64,000 bases of DNA from Brevundimonas vesicularis (GCF_027105095.1 NZ_CP114278.1:2764501-2828500), one strand, 5' to 3'; positions 49,642-59,333 are shown, counted from the stretch's first letter. Numbers and translations are program-made. Notes: a model not told the origin generated them from the letters alone.

Positions 49642-51281
49642 CTGCCCTGCCCCTCGATCTTTCCACGGCTGACGCCGCCCCTGCCCTCTCTCAGGACTGG
49701 TGGCGCGGCGCGGTGCTGTATCAGATCTATCCGCGCAGCTTCGCCGACTCCAACGACGACGGCGTTGGCGATCTGAAGGGGATCACCCAGCACCTCGACC
49801 ACGTCGCCTCTCTAGGCGTGGATGGCATCTGGCTGTCGCCCTTCTTCACGTCGCCGATGAAGGACTTCGGCTATGACGTGTCGGACTATTGCGACGTCGA
49901 TCCGATCTTCGGCACTTTGGCCGACTTCGACGCCCTGATCGCGCGCGCCCATGCCCTAGGGCTGAAGGTCGTCATCGATCAGGTGTTTTCTCACACCTCG
50001 GACGAACATCCCTGGTTCACCCACAGCCGCGCCAGCCGAAACGGCGACCACGCCGACTGGTATGTCTGGGCCGACGCCAAGCCGGACGGCTCGCCGCCGT
50101 CGAACTGGCAGTCGGTGTTCGGCGGCCCGGCCTGGACCTGGGACGCGCGTCGCGGCCAATACTACATGCACAACTTTCTGGCGTCACAGCCTCAACTGAA
50201 CGTCAGGAACCCGGCGGTTCAAGACGCCCTGATCGCGGCGGCGCGGTTCTGGCTGGATCGGGGAGTGGACGGCTTCCGTCTGGATGCGATCAACTTCGCC
50301 ATCCATGATCCATCCCTGCGCGACAATCCGCCGATCCAGGACGGCAAGAAGCGCACGCGGCCGTTCGACTTCCAGGACAAGATCTACAACCAGTCCCACC
50401 CGGACATCATCGGCTTCCTGAACCGCATCCGCGCCCTGACCGACAGCTATGAAGGCCGGTTCACGGTGGCGGAGGTCGGCGGCGATCACGCCGACCGCGA
50501 GATGAAGGAATTCACCGCCGGCAACGACCGTCTGCACTCGGCCTACGGCTTCCTCTATCTCTATGCCGATACGCTGAAGAGCGAACTGATCGGCGTGGGC
50601 GATGGGATGTGGCCGGATCAGCAGGGCGAGGGCTGGCCGTCCTGGACCTTCTCCAATCACGATGCGCCGCGCGCGGTGTCGCGTTGGGCCCAGGGCCGGG
50701 ACGAGAAGGCCTTTTCGGAAATGGCCCTGCTGCTGCTGATGTGCCTGCGCGGCAATGTCTTCGTCTATCAGGGCGAGGAGTTGGGCCTGCCTCAGGCCGA
50801 GGTGCCGTTCGAACGGCTGGTCGATCCCGAGGCCATCGCCAACTGGCCACAGACGCTGGGCCGCGACGGCGCCCGCACGCCGATCCCCTGGGTGGCCTCG
50901 GCGCCCAACGCCGGCTTCTCGACGGTCGAGCCCTGGCTGCCGGTCGACCCGCGCCATCTGGCGCTGTCCGTGGATGCGCAGGAGGCGGACCCGACTTCGA
51001 TCCTGCATGCCGCGCGCCGCATCATCGCCCTGCGCCAGGCCCATCCGGCGCTGCGGACCGGCGGCCTGGAGATCGAGAGTGCGGGCGACCTGTTGGTCTT
51101 CCGCCGGTTCGAACGGGCCGAGGGCGGCGAGCGCCTGCTGTGCGTGTTCAACCTGGGCTTCGATGCCGTGGACTGGTCAACGCCCGCCGGCGCGCGCCGG
51201 ATCGCGGCGGTCAACTGGACCGAAGCGGACGGATCGACGTTGAGGCCGCTGGCCGGCCTGATCTTCGCCGACGCCGGATGA
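49638..51281 (+). CDS. GH13 alpha-glucosidase
   Basis: 547 residues starting at GTG 49638 overlapping the amylase stop; no signal peptide, so cytoplasmic. Oligo-1,6-glucosidase/alpha-glucosidase subfamily: WWRGAVLYQIYPRSFADSNDDGVGDLKGI at the N-terminus, DQVFSHTSDEHPWF (region I), GFRLDAINF with nucleophile Asp, TVAEVGGD with acid/base Glu and FSNHDAPR. Cuts imported maltose or short dextrins to glucose. Same strand and transcript as the amylase; the LacI gene is convergent 5 bases away. Confidence 0.93.
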   Translation: MTALPLDLSTADAAPALSQDWWRGAVLYQIYPRSFADSNDDGVGDLKGITQHLDHVASLGVDGIWLSPFFTSPMKDFGYDVSDYCDVDPIFGTLADFDALIARAHALGLKVVIDQVFSHTSDEHPWFTHSRASRNGDHADWYVWADAKPDGSPPSNWQSVFGGPAWTWDARRGQYYMHNFLASQPQLNVRNPAVQDALIAAARFWLDRGVDGFRLDAINFAIHDPSLRDNPPIQDGKKRTRPFDFQDKIYNQSHPDIIGFLNRIRALTDSYEGRFTVAEVGGDHADREMKEFTAGNDRLHSAYGFLYLYADTLKSELIGVGDGMWPDQQGEGWPSWTFSNHDAPRAVSRWAQGRDEKAFSEMALLLLMCLRGNVFVYQGEELGLPQAEVPFERLVDPEAIANWPQTLGRDGARTPIPWVASAPNAGFSTVEPWLPVDPRHLALSVDAQEADPTSILHAARRIIALRQAHPALRTGGLEIESAGDLLVFRRFERAEGGERLLCVFNLGFDAVDWSTPAGARRIAAVNWTEADGSTLRPLAGLIFADAG

Positions 51282-51286
51282 CGGGG

Positions 51287-52300
51287 TCAGCCGCCGCAGG
51301 TCTCGCGAACGATCAGCTCGGTCGGAACGCGCTCGGAACGGCCTGCTGCGGCGCCGCCGTGATCCAGCAGTTTGGACACCATCAACCGGCCGGCCTTCAT
51401 GGTGTCCTGGGCGATGGTGCTGAGCGCCGGGCGCGAGTAGCGGCTGAACGGCACATTGTCGAAACCGATGACCGAGACCTGGCCCGGCACCTCGACGCCG
51501 GCGTGCAGCAACGCCCTTACGGCTCCGAGCGCGATCTGGTCGGACGCAGCCACGACGCCATCGAAATCCAGCCCACGTCGGATCAGGGCGTCCACGGCGG
51601 CCTCGGCGGATTCGACCTCGAAATGCGCAGGCACGATCAGGTCGGCGTCCACGTCCAGTCCGCTCTGGCTCAAGGCGTCCAGATAGCCGCGATGACGCTG
51701 CATGGCCTCGGGCGGATCCAGATCGCCCAAGAAGACGGTGCGCTTTCGCCCAAGCCGCGCCAGATGCAACGTCGCCCGGCGCCCGCCCGAGATGTTGTCC
51801 GAGCCGATGGAGCAATAGTCCTGATCGGGCAGTTCGGCGCCCCAGACGACGAAACGATGGTCGGCGTCGACCAGACGGTTGAAGGCCGAATGCAGGCTGG
51901 ATTGGCCCAGAAAGATCACGCCGTCCGCCCGGCTGGTGTTCAGCGCCGCCGACAGCTCGTCATAGTTGGCGGGCGAGATATGGCTCATCAGCAGGTCGCA
52001 GCCGCGTTCGCGCGCCGCCTCGCCCACCCCGGCCAGAAGCTCCAAGAAGAAGGGGTCGCTAAGGCGCCCTTCGCGCCCCTGCGGACGCGGCACCACGAGG
52101 GCGATCGTGCCCTGGGCGCCGATCGGGCCGGCGGGCATGTGACGGCGGAACGGGTAGTCGTGTTCCTTGGCCAGCTTCCAGATCGTCTGTTTGGTGCGAT
52201 CGTTGACGGCGGGGCTGTCGTTCAGGGCGCGCGAGGCGGTGGCGATGGACACGCCGGCCAGGCGGGCGATGTCTTCCAGACGGGTGGTCTTGCGGCTCAA
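51287..52300 (-). CDS. LacI-family regulator of the maltodextrin locus
   Basis: 337 residues, TTG start at 52300 with GAGGA 9-10 bases upstream. N-terminal HTH: TTRLEDIARLAGVSIATASRALND (the LxxVAxLAGVSxxTVSR form), hinge, then a periplasmic-binding-protein-like sugar sensor (GTIALVVPRP..., VSVIGFDNVPFSRYSRPALSTI). Located between the GH13 pair and divergent from GH97, so the likely local repressor. It would be relieved by maltose, maltodextrin or a derivative; the inducer is not shown. Confidence 0.94.
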   Translation of the reverse strand: MSRKTTRLEDIARLAGVSIATASRALNDSPAVNDRTKQTIWKLAKEHDYPFRRHMPAGPIGAQGTIALVVPRPQGREGRLSDPFFLELLAGVGEAARERGCDLLMSHISPANYDELSAALNTSRADGVIFLGQSSLHSAFNRLVDADHRFVVWGAELPDQDYCSIGSDNISGGRRATLHLARLGRKRTVFLGDLDPPEAMQRHRGYLDALSQSGLDVDADLIVPAHFEVESAEAAVDALIRRGLDFDGVVAASDQIALGAVRALLHAGVEVPGQVSVIGFDNVPFSRYSRPALSTIAQDTMKAGRLMVSKLLDHGGAAAGRSERVPTELIVRETCGG

Positions 52301-52332
52301 GGTCGCGGGTCCTCACAGCAGCATGGTGAAGC

Positions 52333-52348
52333 TGCAAAATTTTCTGCA
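52333..52348. promoter_or_regulatory. Candidate LacI-type operator, lacI/GH97 divergent region
   Basis: TGCAAAATTTTCTGCA, followed by AAT, resembles the amylase site with two extra bases in the spacer. It is midway between the lacI TTG start and the GH97 ATG, so one bound dimer could affect both. Confidence 0.45.
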
Positions 52349-52403
52349 AATATTTCAGCCACCGTTCGCGGCGGTTGGCAAGAGGCGGCGTAACGGAGTT
52401 CCC

Positions 52404-54470
52404 ATGATGCAGCGCAGATCCTTCCTGGCCCTTGGCGGCGTGTCGATCCTGGCTCTGGGGGCGACGGGCGCGCGCGCCCAGACCGCACCGAACCATGCCC
52501 GCGCGTCGTCGCCCGGCGGCGTGCTGACGGTCGAGGCTTTCACCGACAACGACGGACGGCCGATGTATTCGGTGCTGCGTCAGGGCCGGGTCGTGGTGGC
52601 CCCGTCCAAGTTGGGTTTCCTCCTGACCGACGCGCCGGCCATCGAGCGCGGCCTGACCCTGACCGCAGGCCAGCCGGTCACGGTCGACGACACTTGGGAG
52701 CAGCCGTGGGGCGAGCGCCAGTTCATCCGCAACCACTACAATGAATGGCGCGTCGCCTATGCCGAGACCGGCGGCCTGCGACGCCGCGTGGACGTGGTCT
52801 TCCGCCTGTACGACGACGGTCTGGGCTTCCGCTATGAGTTCCCGCAGCAGGCCGGCCTGACCACCGTCCGCATCGGTTCGGAAATCACCGAGTTCAACCT
52901 GGCCGAAAACGGCGAGGCCCTGTGGTGCCCGGCGTGGGAATGGAACCGCGAGGAATATCTCTACAGCCGCACGCCGATCGATGCGGTCGGCAGCGCCCAG
53001 ACGCCGATGACGGTCCGGGGCCAGTCGGGCCTGCACGTCTCCATCCACGAGGCCGCCTGCATCGACTACGCAGGGATGAACCTGCGCCGGTCGGAGGAAA
53101 CGAAGTTCCGCGCTCAGCTGACGCCAGGCCTGACCAATGCGGCGGTGGTGCGCGAGGCGCCGTTCAACACGCCCTGGCGAACCCTGCAAATCTCCGACAG
53201 CGCCTCGGGCCTACTGGACTCCAGCCTGATCCTGAACCTGAACGAGTCCAACAAACTGGGTGACGTCAGTTGGTTCAAGCCGATGAAATACGTCGGCGTC
53301 TGGTGGGAGATGCACCTGGACCTGAAGACCTGGAACTCCGGGCCCAAGCACGGCGCGACCACCGAGAATGCGATCAAACACATCGACTTCGCGGCCAAGC
53401 ACGGGCTGGGCGGAGTGCTGGTCGAAGGCTGGAACAAGGGCTGGGACGGCCAGTGGTTCGCCAACGGCGCGGACTTCAGCTTCACCGAGGCCTATCCCGA
53501 CTTCGATATCGAAGCAGTCTGCGCCCACGCGCGGTCCAAGGGCGTGCAACTGATCGGCCACCACGAGACAGGCGGCAACGCCTTCCACTATGAGCAGCAG
53601 CTCGAGCCGGCGATGGCCCTGTATGAACGCCTCGGCATCCATTCGGTGAAGACCGGCTACGTCGCCGACGCGCAAGGCGCCCGCGTCGCCGGGCCGGACG
53701 GACAGATGGTCATGGCCTGGCACGAGAGCCAGGCGATGGCCCAGCACCACATGCGCGTGGTCGAAGCCGGCTATCGCCACAAGGTCGCCGTCAACGCTCA
53801 CGAGCCGTTCAAGGACACCGGCCTTCGCCGCACCTATCCGAACATCATCAGCCGCGAGGGCCAGCGCGGGATGGAATATTCGGCCTGGGGCAATCCCGGC
53901 AATCCGCCCGAGCATGAGCCGAACTTGGTGTTCACCCGCCTGCTGGCCGGGCCGATGGACTATACGCCCGGCATCTTCGGCATGGAGACGCGCAGCCCCG
54001 GCGGCGTGCAGACGACCTGGGCCAAACAACTGGCGCTCTATGTCGTGATCTACAGCCCGATCCAGATGGCGGCGGATCTGCTGGTCAACTATGAGGCCAA
54101 CCCCGGCCCGTTCCAGTTCATCAAGGATGTGTCGGTCGATTGGAGCGAGAGCCGCACGCTGGACGCCGCCATGGGCGACTATGTCGTCACGGTTCGCAAG
54201 CAGCGCGGCACGGACGTCTGGGCCTTGGGCGCCGTCACCGACGAGCATCCGCGTGTGCTGAAGGCCCCACTCGACTTCCTGGACGCCGGCCGTCGATATC
54301 GGGCCGAAATCTATCGCGATGGGCCCAACGCCGACTATCGCGGCAAGCGCGAGGACATCGTCATCGAGCAGCGCGAGGTGACGTCGTCTGACACCCTGAC
54401 CCTGGCGCTGGCCCCCGGCGGCGGTCAGGCCATCCGGTTCGTGCCGGTCGGCCGGGCGCGACGCGGATGA
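52404..54470 (+). CDS. GH97 glycoside hydrolase (inverting alpha-glucosidase type), Tat signal
   Basis: 688 residues. The N-terminus MMQRRSFLALGG is a twin-arginine motif, so it is exported folded. N-terminal beta-super-sandwich (~30-290), then a (beta/alpha)8 barrel and a C-terminal beta-domain. In SusB the inverting site uses Glu residues; the matching segments are seen as GHHETGGN, VNAHEPFKDTG and SREGQRGMEYSA, so inversion and Ca2+ binding are predicted. Acts on alpha-glucosidic ends in the periplasm. GGAG precedes the ATG; the stop overlaps the next gene (ATGA). Confidence 0.92.
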   Translation: MMQRRSFLALGGVSILALGATGARAQTAPNHARASSPGGVLTVEAFTDNDGRPMYSVLRQGRVVVAPSKLGFLLTDAPAIERGLTLTAGQPVTVDDTWEQPWGERQFIRNHYNEWRVAYAETGGLRRRVDVVFRLYDDGLGFRYEFPQQAGLTTVRIGSEITEFNLAENGEALWCPAWEWNREEYLYSRTPIDAVGSAQTPMTVRGQSGLHVSIHEAACIDYAGMNLRRSEETKFRAQLTPGLTNAAVVREAPFNTPWRTLQISDSASGLLDSSLILNLNESNKLGDVSWFKPMKYVGVWWEMHLDLKTWNSGPKHGATTENAIKHIDFAAKHGLGGVLVEGWNKGWDGQWFANGADFSFTEAYPDFDIEAVCAHARSKGVQLIGHHETGGNAFHYEQQLEPAMALYERLGIHSVKTGYVADAQGARVAGPDGQMVMAWHESQAMAQHHMRVVEAGYRHKVAVNAHEPFKDTGLRRTYPNIISREGQRGMEYSAWGNPGNPPEHEPNLVFTRLLAGPMDYTPGIFGMETRSPGGVQTTWAKQLALYVVIYSPIQMAADLLVNYEANPGPFQFIKDVSVDWSESRTLDAAMGDYVVTVRKQRGTDVWALGAVTDEHPRVLKAPLDFLDAGRRYRAEIYRDGPNADYRGKREDIVIEQREVTSSDTLTLALAPGGGQAIRFVPVGRARRG

Positions 54471-55978
54471 CCCTGCTCTCGCACCGCCCGCGCCTGTCCG
54501 GCCTGGCGATCTGGAACATGTGCGTCGGCTTCTTCGGCATCCAGATCGGCTTCGGCCTGCAGAACGCCAACACCAGCCGCATCTTCCAGACGCTGGGCGC
54601 CGAGGTCGACAGCCTGGCGATCCTATGGATCGCCGCACCGCTGACGGGTCTGCTGGTCCAGCCGATCATCGGACATTTCAGCGACAAGACCTGGACCCGG
54701 TTCGGCCGGCGGCGACCCTATTTCCTGGTTGGGGCCATCGCCACCACCCTGGGCCTGATCGCCATGCCCAACAGCCCCAGCCTGTGGTTCGCCGCGGCCA
54801 TGCTGTGGATCATGGACGCCTCGATCAATATCACCATGGAGCCGTTCCGCGCCTTCGTCGGCGATAACCTGCCGGAGGAGCAGCGCACCGCCGGCTATGC
54901 AATGCAGAGCTTCTTCATCGGCGCTGGCGCGGTCTTCGCCTCGGTCCTGCCGTGGCTGTTGTCCAACGTCTTCGATATCGCTTCGACCGCCGAGGCGGGC
55001 GTGGTGCCCCTGTCGGTCAAGATCGCCTTCTACGTCGGCGCCGCCGGCCTGTTCTCGGCCGTGCTGTGGACGGTGCTTTCTACCAAGGAATACAGCCCCG
55101 AACAGATCGCGGCCTTCGAACGCGCCCGAGACGACGCGCCGACCGCGCCCGTCGAGGCCGAAGCGCCGGCCCGCAGCGTCCAGGGCTGGATGACTTCGGG
55201 CCTGGTCTGCACCGTCCTCGGCGGGCTGGGTTTCGTGCTGATCGGCGCGCTCGATCTGGAGAAGGAGCTGCTGATCCTGGCGGGCTTCTTCGCCGGGTTC
55301 GGCCTGCTGCAGATCGCCGTCGGCATGATGCAGCGTCGCCGCATCACCAACGCCGCGACCGAAATCCTGAACGACATCTTCCGCATGCCCGAGACGATGC
55401 GCGGCCTGGCCGTTGTTCAGTTCTTCAGCTGGTTCGCTCTGTTCGCCATGTGGATCTACACCACCGCGGCCGTGACCCGCGTCCATTACGGTGCGACCGA
55501 CACCACCTCGGCCGCCTACGCCACGGGCGCGGACTGGGTGGGGGTTCTGTTCGGGGTCTACAACGGCGTGGCGGCCCTGGCGGCCTTCACCCTGCCGGTC
55601 ATCGCCAAACGGATCGGACGCAAGGCGACCCACGCGCTGATGCTGCTGCTTGGCGCGGCCGGCCTGTTCGGCGTCTTCGCCATCCGCGAGCCGGGCCTCT
55701 TGTGGCTGCCAATGATCGGCGTCGGTTTCGCCTGGGCGTCGATCGTCTCCATGCCCTACGCCATCCTGTCGGCGGCGGTGCCGGACCGAAAGATGGGCGT
55801 CTATATGGGCGTCTTCAACATCTTCATCGTCGTGCCCCAGCTGCTGGCCGCCACGGTTCTGGGCCTGATCCTGAAGACCCTGTTCGATGGTCAGGCGATC
55901 TGGGCCCTGGTGCTGGGCGCCGTTTCCTTCGTCCTGGCGGCCGCCAGCGCGCTGATGGTCAAGGAGCATCGCGGATGA
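54467..55978 (+). CDS. Maltose/sucrose-type MFS transporter (SLC45/GPH-like)
   Basis: 503 residues, 12 helices with a ~50-residue central loop. GHFSDKTWTRFGRRRPYF is the loop 2-3 motif of the SLC45/sucrose transporter group (GxxSDxxxxRxGRRRP), and EPFRAFVGDNLPEEQRTAGYAMQ follows. Transports a disaccharide with protons into the cytoplasm. It lies between GH97 and the esterase gene, overlapping both (ATGA at each end), so all three are translated together. The substrate is inferred as maltose. Confidence 0.88.
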   Translation: MTLLSHRPRLSGLAIWNMCVGFFGIQIGFGLQNANTSRIFQTLGAEVDSLAILWIAAPLTGLLVQPIIGHFSDKTWTRFGRRRPYFLVGAIATTLGLIAMPNSPSLWFAAAMLWIMDASINITMEPFRAFVGDNLPEEQRTAGYAMQSFFIGAGAVFASVLPWLLSNVFDIASTAEAGVVPLSVKIAFYVGAAGLFSAVLWTVLSTKEYSPEQIAAFERARDDAPTAPVEAEAPARSVQGWMTSGLVCTVLGGLGFVLIGALDLEKELLILAGFFAGFGLLQIAVGMMQRRRITNAATEILNDIFRMPETMRGLAVVQFFSWFALFAMWIYTTAAVTRVHYGATDTTSAAYATGADWVGVLFGVYNGVAALAAFTLPVIAKRIGRKATHALMLLLGAAGLFGVFAIREPGLLWLPMIGVGFAWASIVSMPYAILSAAVPDRKMGVYMGVFNIFIVVPQLLAATVLGLILKTLFDGQAIWALVLGAVSFVLAAASALMVKEHRG

Positions 55979-56916
55979 ACCGTCGGGGTCTTCTGGCCCT
56001 CATGGCCGCCCTTCCCTTCGCCAGCACGGCGCGTGCTGAGGGCGCCATCGCAGGCGGGCGACTGGTGCTGCATGAGGCGGTCGCGTCGGCCCATGTGAAG
56101 GCGCGCAACGTCTCGGTCTGGCTGCCGCCCGGATACGAAGCGTCCGACGCCGCGTGGCCAGTCGTCTATATGCACGACGGCCAGAACCTGTTCGACCCGG
56201 CCACGGCCAACTTCGGCGAATGGGGCGTGGATGAACATCTGACGCGTCTGATCGAGAGCGGTCAGGTACGGGCGCCGATCGTGGTGGGGATCTGGAACAC
56301 CGACCTGCGGCTGAGGGAATATGTCCCCGCCGACCTGATCGCCGCCCTGCCCGCCGACATGCGCGACGAGGTCCAGGCCATCTACGGCGGCCCGTCCTTG
56401 TCCGACGCCTATCTGCGGTTCCTGATCGAGGAGCTGAAGCCCTTCATCGACGGCGCCTACCGCACCCTCAGCGGTCCGCAGGACACGATGATCGCCGGCT
56501 CCAGCATGGGCGGCCTGATCTCCATGTATGCGGTGATGAAGCGGCCGCAGGTCTTTTCCGCCGCCGCCTGTCTGTCCACCCATTGGCCGCTGAAGGTCGA
56601 AGGGCTTGAGCCCGGTACGACGCTGGACGCCTGGCGCGAACGTCTGGTCGCCGCCTGGACGGGCGTGATCGAGCGCGGCCTGCCCGCGCCGGGCGACCAC
56701 CGATTCTATTTCGACCGGGGCGACGAGACGCTGGATCAGTTCTACGCCGTCTTCCAGACCCAGGTGGACCAGACGTTCCGCCGTCGCGGCTATGGCCCCG
56801 GCGACTTCCGCAGCCTGGTCTTCCCCGGCGCCCAGCACAATGAAGCGTCCTGGAACCAGCGCCTCGACGTGCCTTTGACCATCCTTCTTTCCCCCGCCCC
56901 CACGCGCAACCCGTGA
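55975..56916 (+). CDS. Secreted alpha/beta hydrolase, esterase-like (COG2819)
   Basis: 313 residues. N-terminal MNRRGLLALMAALPFASTARAE is a signal peptide with a twin-arginine start. Fold: VYMHDGQNLFDPATANFGEWGVDEHL, the enterochelin-esterase/esterase-D pattern, then nucleophile Ser in AGSSMGGLIS (~residue 183), an acidic residue in RGDETLD and His in GAQHNEASW. Catalytic triad complete. Substrate unknown; its place between the sugar transporter and the glucoamylase suggests a role in removing ester groups from alpha-glucans, which is inference. Coupled to the transporter by ATGA. Confidence 0.85.
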   Translation: MNRRGLLALMAALPFASTARAEGAIAGGRLVLHEAVASAHVKARNVSVWLPPGYEASDAAWPVVYMHDGQNLFDPATANFGEWGVDEHLTRLIESGQVRAPIVVGIWNTDLRLREYVPADLIAALPADMRDEVQAIYGGPSLSDAYLRFLIEELKPFIDGAYRTLSGPQDTMIAGSSMGGLISMYAVMKRPQVFSAAACLSTHWPLKVEGLEPGTTLDAWRERLVAAWTGVIERGLPAPGDHRFYFDRGDETLDQFYAVFQTQVDQTFRRRGYGPGDFRSLVFPGAQHNEASWNQRLDVPLTILLSPAPTRNP

Positions 56917-56924
56917 GGACCACA

Positions 56925-59297
56925 ATGCGTCACTTCCGTACCTTCTGCTTCGCCGGCGCCGCCGGCCTGGCCCTCGCTTCCGCCGCAAGCGCCCAATCGG
57001 GCGTCGCCCCCGGCGCGCCCGGCGCCCCGCCTGTCTGGTCCAGCGCGGCCAAGACCGGCGCCGGCGCCTCATACGAGGCTTATGTCGACGGCCAATATCG
57101 CGACGGCGGCCCGACCGGCGCGGTGTCCAAGGTCTGGTTCTCCATCGCCGACGGCGTCCTGACCGAGACCATGTACGGCCTGATCCATGAGGCCCAGATC
57201 AAGGCCCTGCGCTTCGCCGGCGTGACCCAGGACGGTCTGGTCGTCGAAGGCGACGACACCACCAGCCGCACCGAATATCTGCACGTCGACGCCCAGGGAC
57301 GTCCGCTCTCGCCGGCTTATCGCGTCACGACGCAGGATAAGAACGGCCGCTTTGAGATCGAAAAGCAGATCTTCAGCGATCCCGACCGCAACGCCCTGGT
57401 GTTGCGCGTCACCATCACGGCGCTGAAGGGCGATGTGACGCCCTATCTGATGCTGGAGCCGCACATCGCCAACACCGGCGTCGACGATCGAGGCGCGGTG
57501 ACGCGCGACGGTTTCCATGCCTGGGAGGGCGACACCCACCTGTTCCTGAAGCCCAGCGAAGCCTTCGAAAAGGCCAGCGTCGGATTCGTCGGCGCCTCCG
57601 ACGGTTTGACGGATCTGAAGGACGGCAAGCTGGAATGGATCTACGCCTCCACCGGCGATCAGGCCGGCAACACCATGATGACCGGCGCTCTGCCGCGCCT
57701 GCGCCAAAGCCGCCGGATCACGCGCGACTTCGTCATCGGCTTCGGCGCCAGCGAAGCTGAGGCGCGCGCGGCTGCGGACGGTTCGTTCGCGACCGGTTTG
57801 GACGAGGTGCTGGCCCGCTTCAACGGCGAGGGCGAGCGCGTCGGCTGGGAAGACTATGTCGGCTCCCTGACCGAGCTACCGCGCATCGCCGAACAGGCGA
57901 CCGACGGCGGCAAGCTGGCCTACGCCTCGGCCCTGATGCTCAAGGTGCAGGAGGATCGCACGCACGCCGGCGCCCTGATCGCGTCACTGTCGAACCCGTG
58001 GGGCGACACGGTGGACGCGTCGAAGTCCTCGACAGGCTACAAGGCCGTCTGGCCGCGTGACTTCTATCAGGTGGCGATGGCTCTGGCGGCGCTGGGCGAC
58101 AAGGAGACGCCGCTGGCGGCCTTCAACTATCTGCCCCAGGTTCAGGTCGGCCCGAACACGCCCGGCAACACCGGCGTCGGCGGCTGGTTCCTGCAGAAGA
58201 CGCACGTCGACGGCGAACTGGAATGGGTCGCGGTCCAACTGGACCAGACCGCCATGCCGATCATGCTGGGCTATCGTCTGTGGAAGATGGGCTGGCTGTC
58301 CGACGCCCAAATGACCGAACACTATCGGTCCATGCTGAAGCCAGCGGCCGACTTCCTGGTCGACGGCGGCAAGATCGGGCTGATGTGGAACGACGCGGAG
58401 ATCAAGCCCCCCTTCACCCAGCAGGAACGCTGGGAGGAGCAGCAGGGCTATTCGCCGTCCTCGACCGCCGCCGTGGTCTCGGGCCTGACGGTCGCCGCCG
58501 AAATGGCGCGCGCCTCTGGCGACGCCGCCAGCGCGACGCGCTACCAAATCGCGGCCGACAGCTATGCGTCCAAGATCGAAGACCGGATGTTCACCACCAA
58601 CGGCGACTTCGGCGACGGTCGCTACTTCGTCCGCATCACCCAGAACGAGAACCCGAACGACAAGGCCCCGATCGGCGCCGCCAACGGCCAGATCGCCCCG
58701 GCCGAAGACCGGGTCGTGGACGGCGGCTTCCTGGAGCTGGTGCGCTATGGGGTGCGCAAGGCCGACGATCCGCACATCCTGGCAACCCTGCCCGTCTATG
58801 ACGATCAGTCCTTGGAACCGTTGTATCGCGTTCGCTACGACTTCGGTCCCGAGGGCGACAAGACGCCGGGCTGGCGCCGTTATGGCGTCGACGGCTATGG
58901 CGAGGATCATCTGACGGGCGCCAACTACGGCGTCGGCGGGGAGATGAGCCCCGGTCAGCGCGGCCGGGTCTGGCCCTTCTTCACGGGCGAACGCGGTCAC
59001 TATGAGCTGGCTCGCGTCAGCGTGAACGGCGCCCCTTCGACCGCCGACATCGCCGCCATCCGCCAGACCTATGTGCGCGGCATGGAGCGGTTCGCCAACG
59101 GCGGACTGATGCTGGCCGAACAGGTGTGGGACGGCGTCGGAAACCCGACGGTCAAGGATTACGCCGTGGGTCAGAATACGGACTCGGCGACGCCCCTGGC
59201 CTGGACCCACGCGGAATATCTGAAGCTGCTGCGGTCGCTGGCCGACGGCAAGGTCTGGGACAGCTACGACCCCGTCCGCGACCGCTACGCCCGCTGA
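56925..59297 (+). CDS. GH15 glucoamylase-like enzyme, secreted
   Basis: 790 residues with an N-terminal signal peptide (ALASAASAQ, cut near 24). An N-terminal beta-sandwich (~30-300; PPVWSSAAKTGAGASYEAYVDG...) precedes the (alpha/alpha)6 GH15 barrel: SLSNPWGDTVDASKSSTGYKAVWPRDFYQVAMAL and the late GERGHYELA and EQVWDG segments, the latter with the catalytic base Glu. Releases glucose from the non-reducing end of maltodextrins. Last gene of the operon, 8 bases after the esterase, followed by a terminator. Confidence 0.93.
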   Translation: MRHFRTFCFAGAAGLALASAASAQSGVAPGAPGAPPVWSSAAKTGAGASYEAYVDGQYRDGGPTGAVSKVWFSIADGVLTETMYGLIHEAQIKALRFAGVTQDGLVVEGDDTTSRTEYLHVDAQGRPLSPAYRVTTQDKNGRFEIEKQIFSDPDRNALVLRVTITALKGDVTPYLMLEPHIANTGVDDRGAVTRDGFHAWEGDTHLFLKPSEAFEKASVGFVGASDGLTDLKDGKLEWIYASTGDQAGNTMMTGALPRLRQSRRITRDFVIGFGASEAEARAAADGSFATGLDEVLARFNGEGERVGWEDYVGSLTELPRIAEQATDGGKLAYASALMLKVQEDRTHAGALIASLSNPWGDTVDASKSSTGYKAVWPRDFYQVAMALAALGDKETPLAAFNYLPQVQVGPNTPGNTGVGGWFLQKTHVDGELEWVAVQLDQTAMPIMLGYRLWKMGWLSDAQMTEHYRSMLKPAADFLVDGGKIGLMWNDAEIKPPFTQQERWEEQQGYSPSSTAAVVSGLTVAAEMARASGDAASATRYQIAADSYASKIEDRMFTTNGDFGDGRYFVRITQNENPNDKAPIGAANGQIAPAEDRVVDGGFLELVRYGVRKADDPHILATLPVYDDQSLEPLYRVRYDFGPEGDKTPGWRRYGVDGYGEDHLTGANYGVGGEMSPGQRGRVWPFFTGERGHYELARVSVNGAPSTADIAAIRQTYVRGMERFANGGLMLAEQVWDGVGNPTVKDYAVGQNTDSATPLAWTHAEYLKLLRSLADGKVWDSYDPVRDRYAR

Positions 59298-59305
59298 TAC
59301 GAAAA

Positions 59306-59333
59306 CGGCCCCGGAGATCGCTCTCCGGGGCCG
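59306..59333. terminator. Terminator at the end of the starch operon
   Basis: CGGCCCCGGAGA and TCTCCGGGGCCG form a perfect 12-bp stem with a TCGC loop between two convergent genes. A-rich on the left and weakly T-containing on the right. Confidence 0.8.
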
